This document shows positions 55,441-63,951 of a stretch of 64,000 nt of DNA, piece by piece. The translations under genes and the position numbers were made by a program. This stretch comes from Streptomyces sp. NBC_01454 (GTDB lineage: Bacteria; Actinomycetota; Actinomycetes; Streptomycetales; Streptomycetaceae): positions 620,001-684,000 of the forward strand of contig NZ_CP109460.1 in the NCBI RefSeq assembly GCF_036227565.1, read 5' to 3'. Each line of letters begins with the position of its first letter. Within the stretch, counting starts at the first letter, position 1. The notes under the pieces were generated by a model. That model was not told where the DNA came from and ran no database searches. It was given only the letters and a program-made list of their open reading frames with translations.

Positions 55441-55869
55441 CTAGCCCGGCGGCAGGGCGTCGAGATAGACCCACCGGCCGGCCTCGCGGACGAAGCGGCT
55501 GTGCTCGTACTGGCTGTCGGCGTGGCCGTGCAGGGTGTAGTGCGCGCGGAATTCCACGGTGCCTTCGGTGTGGAAGGCGCTGCCGCCGCTCGTGCCGAGG
55601 ATGTCCAGTCCGGTCCACCGCTGTGCCGGGTCGAGGTCCAGAACGGCCGGCCGGGTCGTCGGGTGCCAGGTGCGCAGCAGATATCCGGTGTCACCGACGG
55701 CGAAGGCGCTGTACCGCGAGCGCATCAGGCGCTCCGCGGTCGGGGCGGTGGCGCGTCCCTGGTGGAAGGCGGCGCAGCAGTCGCCGTAGGTCGCGGCGCG
55801 TCCGCAGGGGCAGGGCGAGGCGGGGGCGGCGGGAGCCGGGCGGCGGGGCGTGTTCTTCGGTTTCGGCAC
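55441..55869 (-). CDS. YchJ/UPF0225-family protein with SEC-C-like Cys motif
   Basis: 142 aa from GTG 55869. CPCGRAATYGDCCAAFHQG is a SEC-C-like zinc motif, then AERLMRSRYSAFAVGDTGYL and WTGLDILGTSGG match YchJ/UPF0225. Function unknown, possibly zinc-related protein quality control. Confidence 0.85.
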   Translation of the reverse strand: MPKPKNTPRRPAPAAPASPCPCGRAATYGDCCAAFHQGRATAPTAERLMRSRYSAFAVGDTGYLLRTWHPTTRPAVLDLDPAQRWTGLDILGTSGGSAFHTEGTVEFRAHYTLHGHADSQYEHSRFVREAGRWVYLDALPPG

Positions 55870-56065
55870 CCCACGATTGTGCCGGGTCGGCCGGGACGGT
55901 CCACGACACGCCGGGCATCCGTCGAAGCGGACCACGCGAAAGCTGCGCCCATTTAGGGAATTTCAACGATAAATCACCCATTTGCAGCTTTTCGTGGCTT
56001 GATACGTGCTGTGAGGCTGGAAGAACTCATGGTGACCGTCCCCACCACCCAGGAGAGAACCCCCC

Positions 56066-56260
56066 ATGATTCTGTCCATTTCCGGCGTCGTCCTGCTCGG
56101 TGTCATCGTCTTCCTCTTCTTCCGCAAAGACGGCCTGAAGTTGTCCCACGCGCTGGTCTCCGCGCTCTTCGGGTTCTACCTCGCCAGCTCCGCCATCGCG
56201 CCCAGCATCAAGGCCGGCGGGGCGAGCCTGGCCAACCTCCTCGGGGGGATCAAGATCTAG
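56066..56260 (+). CDS. Small membrane protein next to an FtsK-like gene
   Basis: 64 aa, two hydrophobic helices (ISGVVLLGVIVFLFFR and ALVSALFGFYLASSAIAPS) and a Gly/Ala C-terminus. AGGAGAG lies upstream of ATG 56066. It is immediately before the FtsK/TraB-like gene and probably functions with it at the membrane. Confidence 0.7.
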   Translation: MILSISGVVLLGVIVFLFFRKDGLKLSHALVSALFGFYLASSAIAPSIKAGGASLANLLGGIKI

Positions 56261-56437
56261 GCCCGTCCGGCGCTCCCGCCCGGAATTCCCGCCCGGAGTC
56301 CCCGTCCGGCGCCACCCCACCGGTCCGCCCGGACGGGCCGCGCCCGCTCCGTCCGGGCGGCTCCGCGTGCCGCACGTTCCCCGGCTCGCCGCCCACGCCG
56401 AGCCCCGACGACCACCGCACGAGCAACAGGAGAAGAC

Positions 56438-58282
56438 GTGGCCCGGCGCCCCCTGCCCCGCATCCTGACCAGCGGCCAGCCCCTGACCCGCATGGCCAAC
56501 AGCGCCTCCCTCGCCCGCAGCCGCGAACTGGCGCGCACCGCCGCCGAGAGCGCCTCCGACGTGTTCCACCCGCTGATCATCATCGGCCGGGGGCTGCGCC
56601 GGCTGGGCGCGGCCGGGCGTGGACGCTGGGTCGCCACGCCCCGGGAGCACCGCGGCCCGATGGCCTTCTTCATCGGGGCGTGCGTACTGGTCGTGTGCCT
56701 GGTGCCGTACGGGCCGCTGCTCGCCCTGATCACGCTGATGGGCGCGGGCGCCTGGGCGGGGCGGGAGCGCACGCCCGTGGAGACCGGCCCCGGCGAGGCC
56801 GCGACCGAGCGGCTGCGGGCGCTGTACGAGGCCCTGGTGCCGTACCTCTCCGTGGACGGTGACCCCAGTCCCCTGTACGCGCCCGACGGCGACTGGGAGC
56901 GGGCCTTCCCCGAGTACGCCTTCGACGACGGCGGGCGGCTCGAACGGCTCCAGCTGAAGTACCCGGCGTACTTCACCGACGGCGAGGACGGGGCCCGGAC
57001 CCGCATCGAGCAGGTGCTGTACGCCAAGGCCGGCCGCGGCCGGGAGTACCACTTCGCCTGGGACGAGCTGGCCAATCAGCTCACCCTGACCGCCCTGGGC
57101 CCGCTGCCCACCGACATCGCCACCCAGCGCTTCGTCACCTCGCCGGGCGAGCTGGTGCTCGGGTTCACCGACCCGGACTTCGTCCAGCGGACCCTCCCGG
57201 TCACCGCCGGGGAGGAGACCCGGGACGCGCCGCCGGTCGTCTGGCGTACCGGTCCGCGCTCCACCGAACCGCATCTGCTCGCCCTGGGGCAGCCGGGGAC
57301 GGGCAGCACGACGCTGCTGCGCTCGCTCGCGCTCCAGGCGCTGCAGCATGGTGATGTGCTGGTCATCGACGGCGGCGGCACCGGCGAGTACGGGTGTCTG
57401 GCCGGGCGCCGTGGCGTCCTGGGGGTGGAGAGCGGGCTGGCGGGGGCGCTGGCGACGCTGGAGTGGGCCGCCCATGAGACCGAGCGGCGGCTGATCGCGG
57501 CGAACCGGGCGCGGCAGGCCGGCCGGCCCGCGCCGGAGGACACCCGCCGGCCGCTGTGGATCATCGCGGACCGTCCCACCGCGCTGGCCCATATCGCGGC
57601 CGCGGAGGGCCGGGACGATCCGCAGCAGTGGCTCGAGGTGCCGCTGCGGCACGGCCGGGCCGCCCAGATCACGGTGGTCGTGGCCGAGCAGTTCGAGAGC
57701 GCCGAGCTGCTGAGCGAACCGGTGCGGGCGCACACCAAGGCACGGGTGGTCCTCGGCCCCGCCACGGCGGAGGAGGTACGGGCGGTGCTCGGGGCGCCGC
57801 CGCACACCACTCCGGTCGCGCAGGTGCCGCCGGGGCGCGGCTATGCGCGCCTGGGCACCGCTCCCGTGCTGCGGCTCCAGGTGCCGGCCACCCCCGACCC
57901 GCTCGACGACGCCACCGGTCAGGCGCACCGGAAGGCCGTCCTGGCACTGCTGCCGGAGCGGACGGTCCCGGCCGATGGCGCAGACCCCGCCGAGCCGGTG
58001 GACGGAAAGCAGCCCGAGGACGGCCGCCCGGCGGGCGGCGACCGCACGGTGGGAGCGGGCCGCAAGCCGGTGGACATCCGCAAGGTGGACGCCCGTACGT
58101 CCGCGGGCGCCGGCACCGCGGAACCGGCGGGCGGGTCCGCCGCGGCCGAGGGGACGCCGCGGGACGGGGAGGCCGGGGGCGCCGGCGAACCGGTGGGCGC
58201 CGCCGCGCCCGCGGCACACGGCAAGGGCGGCGAGCCCCGGGTGGTCAACGGGTCGGCGGACGCGTCCCGGGCGGAGGGCTGA
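56438..58282 (+). CDS. FtsK/TraB-like membrane protein with degenerate P-loop
   Basis: 614 aa. A membrane segment at ~74-106 (MAFFIGACVLVVCLVPYGPL). The Walker-A-like loop is GQPGTGSTT (284-292), where the usual Lys is Ser, and the Walker-B-like strand is RRPLWIIADRPTAL without the acidic pair. The overall fold (TELARRL-type ATPase, with AAQITVVVAEQFE) resembles FtsK/SpoIIIE/TraB motors, so this may be a non-hydrolysing relative. The C-terminal 130 residues are Gly/Ala/Pro-rich. GTG start with CAGGAG upstream. Confidence 0.78.
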   Translation: MARRPLPRILTSGQPLTRMANSASLARSRELARTAAESASDVFHPLIIIGRGLRRLGAAGRGRWVATPREHRGPMAFFIGACVLVVCLVPYGPLLALITLMGAGAWAGRERTPVETGPGEAATERLRALYEALVPYLSVDGDPSPLYAPDGDWERAFPEYAFDDGGRLERLQLKYPAYFTDGEDGARTRIEQVLYAKAGRGREYHFAWDELANQLTLTALGPLPTDIATQRFVTSPGELVLGFTDPDFVQRTLPVTAGEETRDAPPVVWRTGPRSTEPHLLALGQPGTGSTTLLRSLALQALQHGDVLVIDGGGTGEYGCLAGRRGVLGVESGLAGALATLEWAAHETERRLIAANRARQAGRPAPEDTRRPLWIIADRPTALAHIAAAEGRDDPQQWLEVPLRHGRAAQITVVVAEQFESAELLSEPVRAHTKARVVLGPATAEEVRAVLGAPPHTTPVAQVPPGRGYARLGTAPVLRLQVPATPDPLDDATGQAHRKAVLALLPERTVPADGADPAEPVDGKQPEDGRPAGGDRTVGAGRKPVDIRKVDARTSAGAGTAEPAGGSAAAEGTPRDGEAGGAGEPVGAAAPAAHGKGGEPRVVNGSADASRAEG

Positions 58283-58312
58283 GGCTCAGCCGCCCGGGCG
58301 GTCCCCAGGGCG

Positions 58313-59818
58313 TCAGGCCACGAAGGCGTGCCGCGTCTCGGTGTCCACCGGCGCACCCGTCGCGACCAGCCGCGCGGCGCCGGCCAGCCGGACCGCGGCC
58401 TCGTCCGCGACGGCGCCGCTGACCGTGAACGGCAGTCGCACGAACCCCTCGAAGGCCCCGTCGACACCGAACCGCGGGCCGGAGGGCACCCGCACCCCGA
58501 GCCGCTCCCCCGCCTCGGCGATCCTGGAACCGGAGAGTCCGCCGGTGCGCGCCCAGAGCGTGAGCCCGCCGTGCGGCACGCTGAACTCCCAGTCGGGGAG
58601 GTGCCGTTGGAGGGCCCCGACGATCGCGTCGCGGTTCTCACGGGCCTGTTCACGACGGATCTCGACGGCCGCTTCCCAGCCGCCGCCCTTCAGGAGCGAG
58701 GCGATGGCGAGCTGCTCGAGGACCGGTGAGCCCAGGTCGGAGTAGGCGCGGGCGGCAACCAGACTGCGGATGACGTCGGGAGCGGCACGCACCCAGCCGA
58801 TCCGCATCCCCGCCCAGAACGCTTTGCTCGCCGAGCCGACGGTGATCACCGCGCTGCCCCCGGGGTCGAAGGAGCAGACCGGGCGCGGCGGCTCGGGGTC
58901 CTCGTCCAGCTGGAGTTCGGTCATGGTCTCGTCGACGACGAGCAGCGTGCCGGCCGACTTGGCGGCGTCGACCAGGCGGCGGCGCTGGTCGTCGGTGGCG
59001 AGGGTGCCGGTGGGATTGTGGAAGTCGGCGACGACATAGGCCATCCGGGGCGCGGCATCGCGCATCACCTGGCGCCAGACGGGGAGGTCCCAGCCGGCCA
59101 GCCGCTCGCCGAGGGCGACCGGGACGAGCCGGGCGCCGGCGTCCCGCATCAGCTGGAGGATGTTGGCGTACGACGGGGAGTCGACGGCCACCCGCTCGCC
59201 GGGGCTCGTACACAGCCGGCAGATCGCGGCCACGGCGCCCATCGCGCCCGTGGTCACCATGATCTGTTCCGGCATGGTGGGGATTCCGCGGGCGGTGTAG
59301 CGGTCGGCGAGGGCCTGGCGCAGGACCGGCAGACCGGCCGGGTAGTCGCCGTGGGTGTGGGCGTAGAGCGGAAGGTCGTCCATCGCGCCCTGGACGGCGC
59401 GGGTGAGCCAGGGCTCGGGGGCCGGGAGGGCGGCGCAGCCGAGGTCGATCATGGATCCGGCGGCCTCCGGGGGCAGCGGTTCCAGGCCGCGGGTGGGCAG
59501 CGGATTGCCCGCCGGGACGGCCGTCCAACTGCCCGAGCCGCGCCGGGACTCCAGGAACCCCTCGGCACGCAGCGCTTCGTAGGCGGCGGCGACGGTGGTG
59601 CGGCTGACGCCGAAGGCGGCGGCCAGTTCCCGTTCGGCGGGCAGGCGGGCGGCGACCGGTATCCGGCCTTCCAGTACGAGCAGGCGCACCCGGTCGGCGA
59701 GGCTGCGGTAGGCGGGCAACCGGCGCCCGCCGGCCGCGAGTTGGGCGTCGCACGGGTCCTGTGACCGGAGCAGCCGGGCGAGTTGGGGTGCGCCTACCGC
59801 TGAAGTCCACTGAGCCAC
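58313..59818 (-). CDS. MocR/PdxR-type regulator (GntR HTH plus aminotransferase domain)
   Basis: 501 aa. A GntR winged HTH at ~35-105 (LPAERELAAAFGVSRTTVAA) is followed by a class I aminotransferase-like domain with the PLP lysine in VGSASKAFWAG. MocR proteins sense PLP or amino acid metabolites. It is divergent from the YczE-like gene, a known pairing in several genomes (YczR/YczE). Confidence 0.93.
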   Translation of the reverse strand: MAQWTSAVGAPQLARLLRSQDPCDAQLAAGGRRLPAYRSLADRVRLLVLEGRIPVAARLPAERELAAAFGVSRTTVAAAYEALRAEGFLESRRGSGSWTAVPAGNPLPTRGLEPLPPEAAGSMIDLGCAALPAPEPWLTRAVQGAMDDLPLYAHTHGDYPAGLPVLRQALADRYTARGIPTMPEQIMVTTGAMGAVAAICRLCTSPGERVAVDSPSYANILQLMRDAGARLVPVALGERLAGWDLPVWRQVMRDAAPRMAYVVADFHNPTGTLATDDQRRRLVDAAKSAGTLLVVDETMTELQLDEDPEPPRPVCSFDPGGSAVITVGSASKAFWAGMRIGWVRAAPDVIRSLVAARAYSDLGSPVLEQLAIASLLKGGGWEAAVEIRREQARENRDAIVGALQRHLPDWEFSVPHGGLTLWARTGGLSGSRIAEAGERLGVRVPSGPRFGVDGAFEGFVRLPFTVSGAVADEAAVRLAGAARLVATGAPVDTETRHAFVA

Positions 59819-59839
59819 AAAGATCAGTCCACCTTCCCC

Positions 59840-59899
59840 GAATTGGCTCTACTTCCCGAGCCCGGACACGCCACATGGTGTCATGCGTCGGTCCAATTC
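59840..59899. promoter_or_regulatory. Candidate MocR operator
   Basis: GAATTGG (59840-59846) and CCAATTC (59893-59899) form a widely spaced dyad in the ~100-base region between the MocR gene and yczE; the centre also holds CACATGGTGTCATG. Widely spaced sites fit MocR dimers. Confidence 0.55.
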
Positions 59900-59919
59900 T
59901 GCCAGGAGGGGGAAAAGCC

Positions 59920-60603
59920 ATGTCCACGCCCAGAGGGTCCGGTCCGGGGAGGGCGCCGGTGACGCGTCGGCTCGTCCAGCTGTACACGGGGCTGACGCTG
60001 TACGGCGTGAGCATGGGGCTGATGGTCCGCGCGGACCTGGGCCTGGAGCCGTGGAGCGTACTCAATCAGGGCATATCCCGGCACACGGGGCTGTCGATCG
60101 GCACGGTCACCATCGTGTCCGGCGCGCTGATCCTGCTGCTGTGGATCCCGCTGCGACAGCGTCCCGGGCTGGGCACGGTGTCCAACGTGGTGATCCTCGG
60201 GCTGATGATGGACGCGACGGTGGCCGTGACACCGGAGCTGTCGGCACTGGGTGCGCGCATCCCGCTGCTGGCCTTCGCCGTCCTCCTCAACGGCGCCGCG
60301 ACCGGCCTCTACATCTCGGCCCGCTACGGCCCGGGGCCGCGCGACGGACTGATGACCGGGCTGCATCAGCGCACCGGGCGCCCGGTGCGGCTCGTGCGGA
60401 CCTGCATCGAGGTCACGGTGCTCGCGGTCGGCTTTCTGCTCGGCGGGGCCCTCGGGGTCGGCACGGCGGTCTACGCACTGGCCATCGGGCCGCTGGCGCA
60501 GTTCTTCCTCCGCCGCTTCGCGATCAGCGGCCTGCCCGGGGAGCCGTCCCCGGTGGTGGCCCGCTCAGGGACGTCACCCGAGCGCGCCATACTGCCCGAG
60601 TGA
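59920..60603 (+). CDS. YczE-family integral membrane protein
   Basis: 227 aa with five or six hydrophobic helices, beginning RLVQLYTGLTLYGVSMGLMV and including GPGPRDGLMTGLHQRTG. The YczE/YitT-like family is regulated by MocR-type regulators; transport function is not established. AGGAGGGGGA precedes ATG 59920. The stop overlaps the GDPD start. Confidence 0.88.
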   Translation: MSTPRGSGPGRAPVTRRLVQLYTGLTLYGVSMGLMVRADLGLEPWSVLNQGISRHTGLSIGTVTIVSGALILLLWIPLRQRPGLGTVSNVVILGLMMDATVAVTPELSALGARIPLLAFAVLLNGAATGLYISARYGPGPRDGLMTGLHQRTGRPVRLVRTCIEVTVLAVGFLLGGALGVGTAVYALAIGPLAQFFLRRFAISGLPGEPSPVVARSGTSPERAILPE

Positions 60604-61409
60604 CCTCAGCGATACGCCCCCGCCACGCCTATCTCGACCACCCCGCGCCGCTGCCCTTCGCCCACCGCGGCGGGGCGGCCGACGGACTGGAGAACACCGC
60701 CGCCGCCTTCCGGCGCGCGGTCGCCCTCGGCTACCGCTATCTGGAGACCGATGTGCACGCCACATCGGACGGACACCTCGTCGCCTTCCACGACGCCACC
60801 CTCGACCGCGTCACCGACTCCCGGGGCGCGATCGGGGCGCTCCCCTGGCAGGCGGTGCGCCGGGCCCGGATCGCCGGCCGGGAGCCGCTGCCGCTGTTCG
60901 AGGAGCTCCTGGCGGAGTTCCCCGACGCGCGCTGGAACGTCGACCTCAAGGCCGAGGCCGCGCTGGAGCCACTGCTCGAGCTGCTGCGCCGCACCCATGC
61001 CTGGGACCGGGTGTGCGTCGGCTCGTTCTCGGAGGCCCGGGTGGCACGGGCGCAGCGGCTGGCCGGCCGCCCGCTGGCGACCTCGCTGGGCACCCGTGGC
61101 GTGGCCGGCCTGCGGCTGCGCTCGTACGGCCGCGGCCGCCTGCCGCTGGACCGGCTGCTGGGCGCGGCGGTACGGCGCAGCGCGGTCTGCGTCCAGGTCC
61201 CCGAGCGGCAGTGGGGCATCCCGGTCGTCGATCCGCTGTTCCTGCGCGCCGCGCACGCCCTGGGCATGCAGGTCCACGTGTGGACGGTCAATGACGCGGA
61301 CCGGATGACCGCCCTGCTCGACCTGGGCGTGGATGGCATCATGACCGATCACATCGAGACGCTGCGGACGGTGCTGACCGAGCGGGGGTGCTGGCACCAG
61401 CAGCTCTAG
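60600..61409 (+). CDS. Glycerophosphodiester phosphodiesterase
   Basis: 269 aa. FAHRGGAADGLENTAAAFRR (catalytic HR and EN), ETDVHATSDGHLVAFHDATL and GVDGIMTDH show a complete GDPD domain. It hydrolyses glycerophosphodiesters to glycerol-3-phosphate. It overlaps the yczE gene by GTGA and is probably co-transcribed. Confidence 0.92.
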   Translation: MTSAIRPRHAYLDHPAPLPFAHRGGAADGLENTAAAFRRAVALGYRYLETDVHATSDGHLVAFHDATLDRVTDSRGAIGALPWQAVRRARIAGREPLPLFEELLAEFPDARWNVDLKAEAALEPLLELLRRTHAWDRVCVGSFSEARVARAQRLAGRPLATSLGTRGVAGLRLRSYGRGRLPLDRLLGAAVRRSAVCVQVPERQWGIPVVDPLFLRAAHALGMQVHVWTVNDADRMTALLDLGVDGIMTDHIETLRTVLTERGCWHQQL

Positions 61410-61534
61410 GGAAACGAGCAATTCCCGCCCTCTGAGAAGATGTCACATTCTCGCAGATCCACGCAGGATCGCGCGTCGAGTTGCCGTGATCATCTCCCAC
61501 TCGTCTCCCATCTCTCGCCTTGAGACATGAAAAA

Positions 61535-61585
61535 GCCGGCCCCGGGCCACCCACTTGGGAGGTGGGATGGCGACCCGGGGCCGGC
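61535..61585 (-). terminator. Minus-strand hairpin terminator, no gene above it
   Basis: GCCGGCCCCGGG and CCCGGGGCCGGC form a perfect 12-bp stem, nested with CCACCC/GGTGGG, followed on the minus strand by TTTTT. No minus-strand gene between 61590 and 61820 could be supported; the gene that it served may be lost or the element ends here. The region 61410-61822 otherwise holds only the dyad at 61749. Confidence 0.75.
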
Positions 61586-61748
61586 GATGGGCCCGCCCCT
61601 CAACGCCGTCGGCGGAAGGGGACGGAAGCGTGCGGCAGTCATCGACGCCAGGTGGACACCAACGGGCGTGGGCGGCACTGAAGGCCGACTGGCACGTCAG
61701 GACCAATGAGCACACACACTGCTGGCACTGATTGTAGACGGCAGCCAC

Positions 61749-61762
61749 CTTGATATATCAAG
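61749..61762. promoter_or_regulatory. Perfect palindrome upstream of the GntR gene
   Basis: CTTGATATATCAAG, a 14-bp perfect palindrome, AT-rich in a GC-rich genome, 61 bases before the GntR start. It is the typical size for a GntR/HutC autoregulatory operator. Confidence 0.75.
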
Positions 61763-61822
61763 TGGACGGGGCGATTCCTACCCTGGCGATCTCGCCCAAC
61801 ACGTGATCGCTAAGGGGCTCCG

Positions 61823-62428
61823 ATGGAGGCTGCGCACCGACGCGTTGCAGCCGACCTCGCAGAGCAGATCACCGCCGGCCTCTGGACACCTGGCGACCAA
61901 CTCCCCTCCCGGGCCGCGTTAGCCCGCCACTACGGGGTTCACGAGCAGACCGTGCGATTGGCGATGGTCCTCCTCCGATCGCGTGGACTGATCGAGGGGG
62001 AGCAGCGAAACCGGCTCCGGGTGGCGCATCCTCCAGTCATGCGCGCCCTCATTCGCCCCGATGTCGACTGGCCGCACGATGTCGAGGTCGCCGATAGCAG
62101 CCCCTGTCGCGCCACGGACGAACTCGCCGAGCGCCTCGACGTCGAGCCGGGCACCGCGCTGCAGCGGCAGGTCGTCGAATGCCTTGACCCGGGCGGTCGA
62201 TCAGCCATGCTCGTCACCACCTGGTGGCCCGGCCGACGCAGGCCGCACCACGACTACGTCGCCGAGCTCGACGTCATCGCACTCGACGCCGACCAGGCAC
62301 ACGCGCTCGGACTAACCGTCGACACCGCCGCCTACAGACTGCTCCGCACCCGCATTGACACAGCCGGACGCCCGGTCGAGACCGCGGATCTCATCCTGCC
62401 GATGGACCGCTGGACGATCCGGCTCTAA
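61823..62428 (+). CDS. GntR/HutC-type regulator (UTRA domain) of the element
   Basis: 201 aa. GntR HTH at 6-68 (HRRVAADLAEQITAGLWTPG, ALARHYGVHEQTVRLAMVLL), then a UTRA domain (ELAERLDVEPGTALQRQVVE, TTWWPG). Similar to KorSA-type control proteins of actinomycete integrative elements. Codon 33 is TTA, so translation is bldA-dependent. The gene lacks neighbours that would suggest a metabolic role. Confidence 0.9.
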   Translation: MEAAHRRVAADLAEQITAGLWTPGDQLPSRAALARHYGVHEQTVRLAMVLLRSRGLIEGEQRNRLRVAHPPVMRALIRPDVDWPHDVEVADSSPCRATDELAERLDVEPGTALQRQVVECLDPGGRSAMLVTTWWPGRRRPHHDYVAELDVIALDADQAHALGLTVDTAAYRLLRTRIDTAGRPVETADLILPMDRWTIRL

Positions 62429-62575
62429 CGCGCCAGCGCCCCGCTCCGGGCGCTGTTCCGGGGCGGGGCGGGGAGTGCAGCGCTACCAGCATGAGCGCAC
62501 ACAGTGAATGTGATCCTTCAACGATACGGCTGGCCACTGACAATCTCGGGGCACTCCGGGGCTAGACTCGAACAC

Positions 62576-62902
62576 ATGAGCGAGTTGCCGCCGGATCTGC
62601 CCCGCCTCCGCACCCTGGAGACCTGGCTGCAGCTCGCCCTCGACCAGATCCGGCAGGCCATCACCGTTGCCGAGCAGCGGGAAGCCCAGCAGCAGCGGGC
62701 CGTCCCACCCCCGCCCCCGGACTGGGTAGTCCAGCTCAGCATCGGCGCCGACGCCCACCCCGTCGCAGTACACATCGGCGGATGCGGAACCGCCGGGCAG
62801 CGTGCCCGGCCCATCAGCCGCGAGCAGGCGATCCGTGCGCTCACGGACGGACTGGAGGCCTGCGGGCTCTGCCGCCCGGACACGGAACTCGGCATCCTCT
62901 GA
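62576..62902 (+). CDS. DUF6233-like small protein
   Basis: 108 aa. RLRTLETWLQLALDQIRQAI, then VAEQREAQQQRAVPPPPPDW and CGLCRPDTELGIL, match the DUF6233 family of Streptomyces, often seen near mobile elements. Start ATG 62576; function unknown. Confidence 0.8.
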   Translation: MSELPPDLPRLRTLETWLQLALDQIRQAITVAEQREAQQQRAVPPPPPDWVVQLSIGADAHPVAVHIGGCGTAGQRARPISREQAIRALTDGLEACGLCRPDTELGIL

Positions 62903-62936
62903 TGCGCCCCGCGGCATGACGAAGCAGGCTGGAGGG

Positions 62937-63152
62937 ATGCGGGACCACGCCCCGATCGTCGTACACCCGGTGTCCGCCACCGGCGGCCGGCGAGTCACCG
63001 TGCGCGGGCAGATCCTCGGGCTCGCCTACGACGACCTCGACCTCGTCGAATTCCTGCGGCGGGCCGGTGTCGATGAACCCGAGGCCATCCTTGACGATCC
63101 GACGTGGGTCGAATGGCGCGGCGGGATGCCGCACGACTGGGGCGACACCTGA
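62937..63152 (+). CDS. Small protein, paralogue of 8898-9107
   Basis: 71 aa, the same family as the protein at 8898: IVVHPVSATGGRRVTVRGQ, then LVEFLRRAGVDEPEAI and WVEWRGG. The two share the start region and the ending, but not all of the middle. A start at 62916 is also possible. It lies between the DUF6233 gene and the recombinase. Confidence 0.7.
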   Translation: MRDHAPIVVHPVSATGGRRVTVRGQILGLAYDDLDLVEFLRRAGVDEPEAILDDPTWVEWRGGMPHDWGDT

Positions 63153-63160
63153 CAACAGAA

Positions 63161-63194
63161 GGCCCCGCAGCGACGGGGGATGCGCGGCGGGGCC
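63161..63194 (+). terminator. Hairpin terminator after the small protein
   Basis: GGCCCCGC and GCGGGGCC pair perfectly, loop of 18 bases with an inner GC-rich region. It also separates the convergent recombinase gene. Confidence 0.65.
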
Positions 63195-63222
63195 CGGGAA
63201 CAGTGTGGCAGGTGGCGGGCCG

Positions 63223-63822
63223 CTAGGTGGCGAACGCGGATTCCAGCACGGCCGCGATCCCCTCGTCGTAGCCGTCGCGCACCGGCACCAAATCCTTGCG
63301 GGAAGCAGACTTCGTGATGCCGAAGTACGCCTCCAGGTGCTGCACTGGCGCCCCGTCCTCCAATACGGCGCCCATCGCCGAGCGGCGGAGGTCGTGCGCG
63401 CGGACATCCAGCTCGGCAGCACGCATCGCCGCAGCGAACAGCGTCACACGCTTGACGCCCTGCAAGCCGACCAGCAGTGGCTCGCCCGGATCGGCGTCCT
63501 GCCCTTCGAGGTAGGCATCGACGGCAGCCGCCGCGGACGGGGCGATGCGGATGATCCGCGGGTGGCGCACGCCATCAACGTGTAGTCGCCGCTCCCCCAG
63601 CACGTAGTCCCGCACCCGCAACTCTGAGACCTCCTGTGGACGGAGGCCGGCCAGCAGCATCAGCGCGGCGCTGGCGTGCACCAGCGGATCGTCGCGGGTG
63701 GCGGCCAGAACAGCCCGGCCTTCGGCGCTGGTGAGGGTCGGCCACTGAAGGAGCGGCGGCGATCCCTTCCGGTCCACCCACGCCTGTGCCACCTCGCGGC
63801 TCTCGAACTGCGCACCTCGCAT
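63223..63822 (-). CDS. Short, divergent tyrosine recombinase
   Basis: 199 aa from ATG 63822 (GGGAGGAGCG upstream). Catalytic residues are recognisable: Arg61 in LAGLRPQEVSEL, His143/Arg146 in AHDLRRSA, Tyr185 in VRDGYDEG. The second His/Trp of the catalytic set appears to be Ile (YFGITKS). The N-terminal SAM-like core-binding domain is absent or very short, so this is a minimal or degenerate integrase. A 13-9-13 dyad lies 130 bases upstream. Confidence 0.8.
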   Translation of the reverse strand: MRGAQFESREVAQAWVDRKGSPPLLQWPTLTSAEGRAVLAATRDDPLVHASAALMLLAGLRPQEVSELRVRDYVLGERRLHVDGVRHPRIIRIAPSAAAAVDAYLEGQDADPGEPLLVGLQGVKRVTLFAAAMRAAELDVRAHDLRRSAMGAVLEDGAPVQHLEAYFGITKSASRKDLVPVRDGYDEGIAAVLESAFAT

Positions 63823-63951
63823 GACGCTCCTCCCGCCGGTGTGTGGCCACATCATCCCGCGCCGACCGCCGGTACGGGGGCGGAACAGTGGAGCGCCCCG
63901 GTCTCTCCAGCCGGGGATGCGGGCACCTCCTCGCCGCGCTCCAAGTCGGGA

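Noticed and set aside
53583..56069. Long plus-strand open frame of more than 800 codons
   Set aside because: It overlaps the MFS and S4 genes in another frame and has a composition typical of GC-rich shadows.
61410..61534. A tRNA or att site as the element's insertion target
   Set aside because: No tRNA T-loop signature or direct repeat could be found near the left arm in this window.
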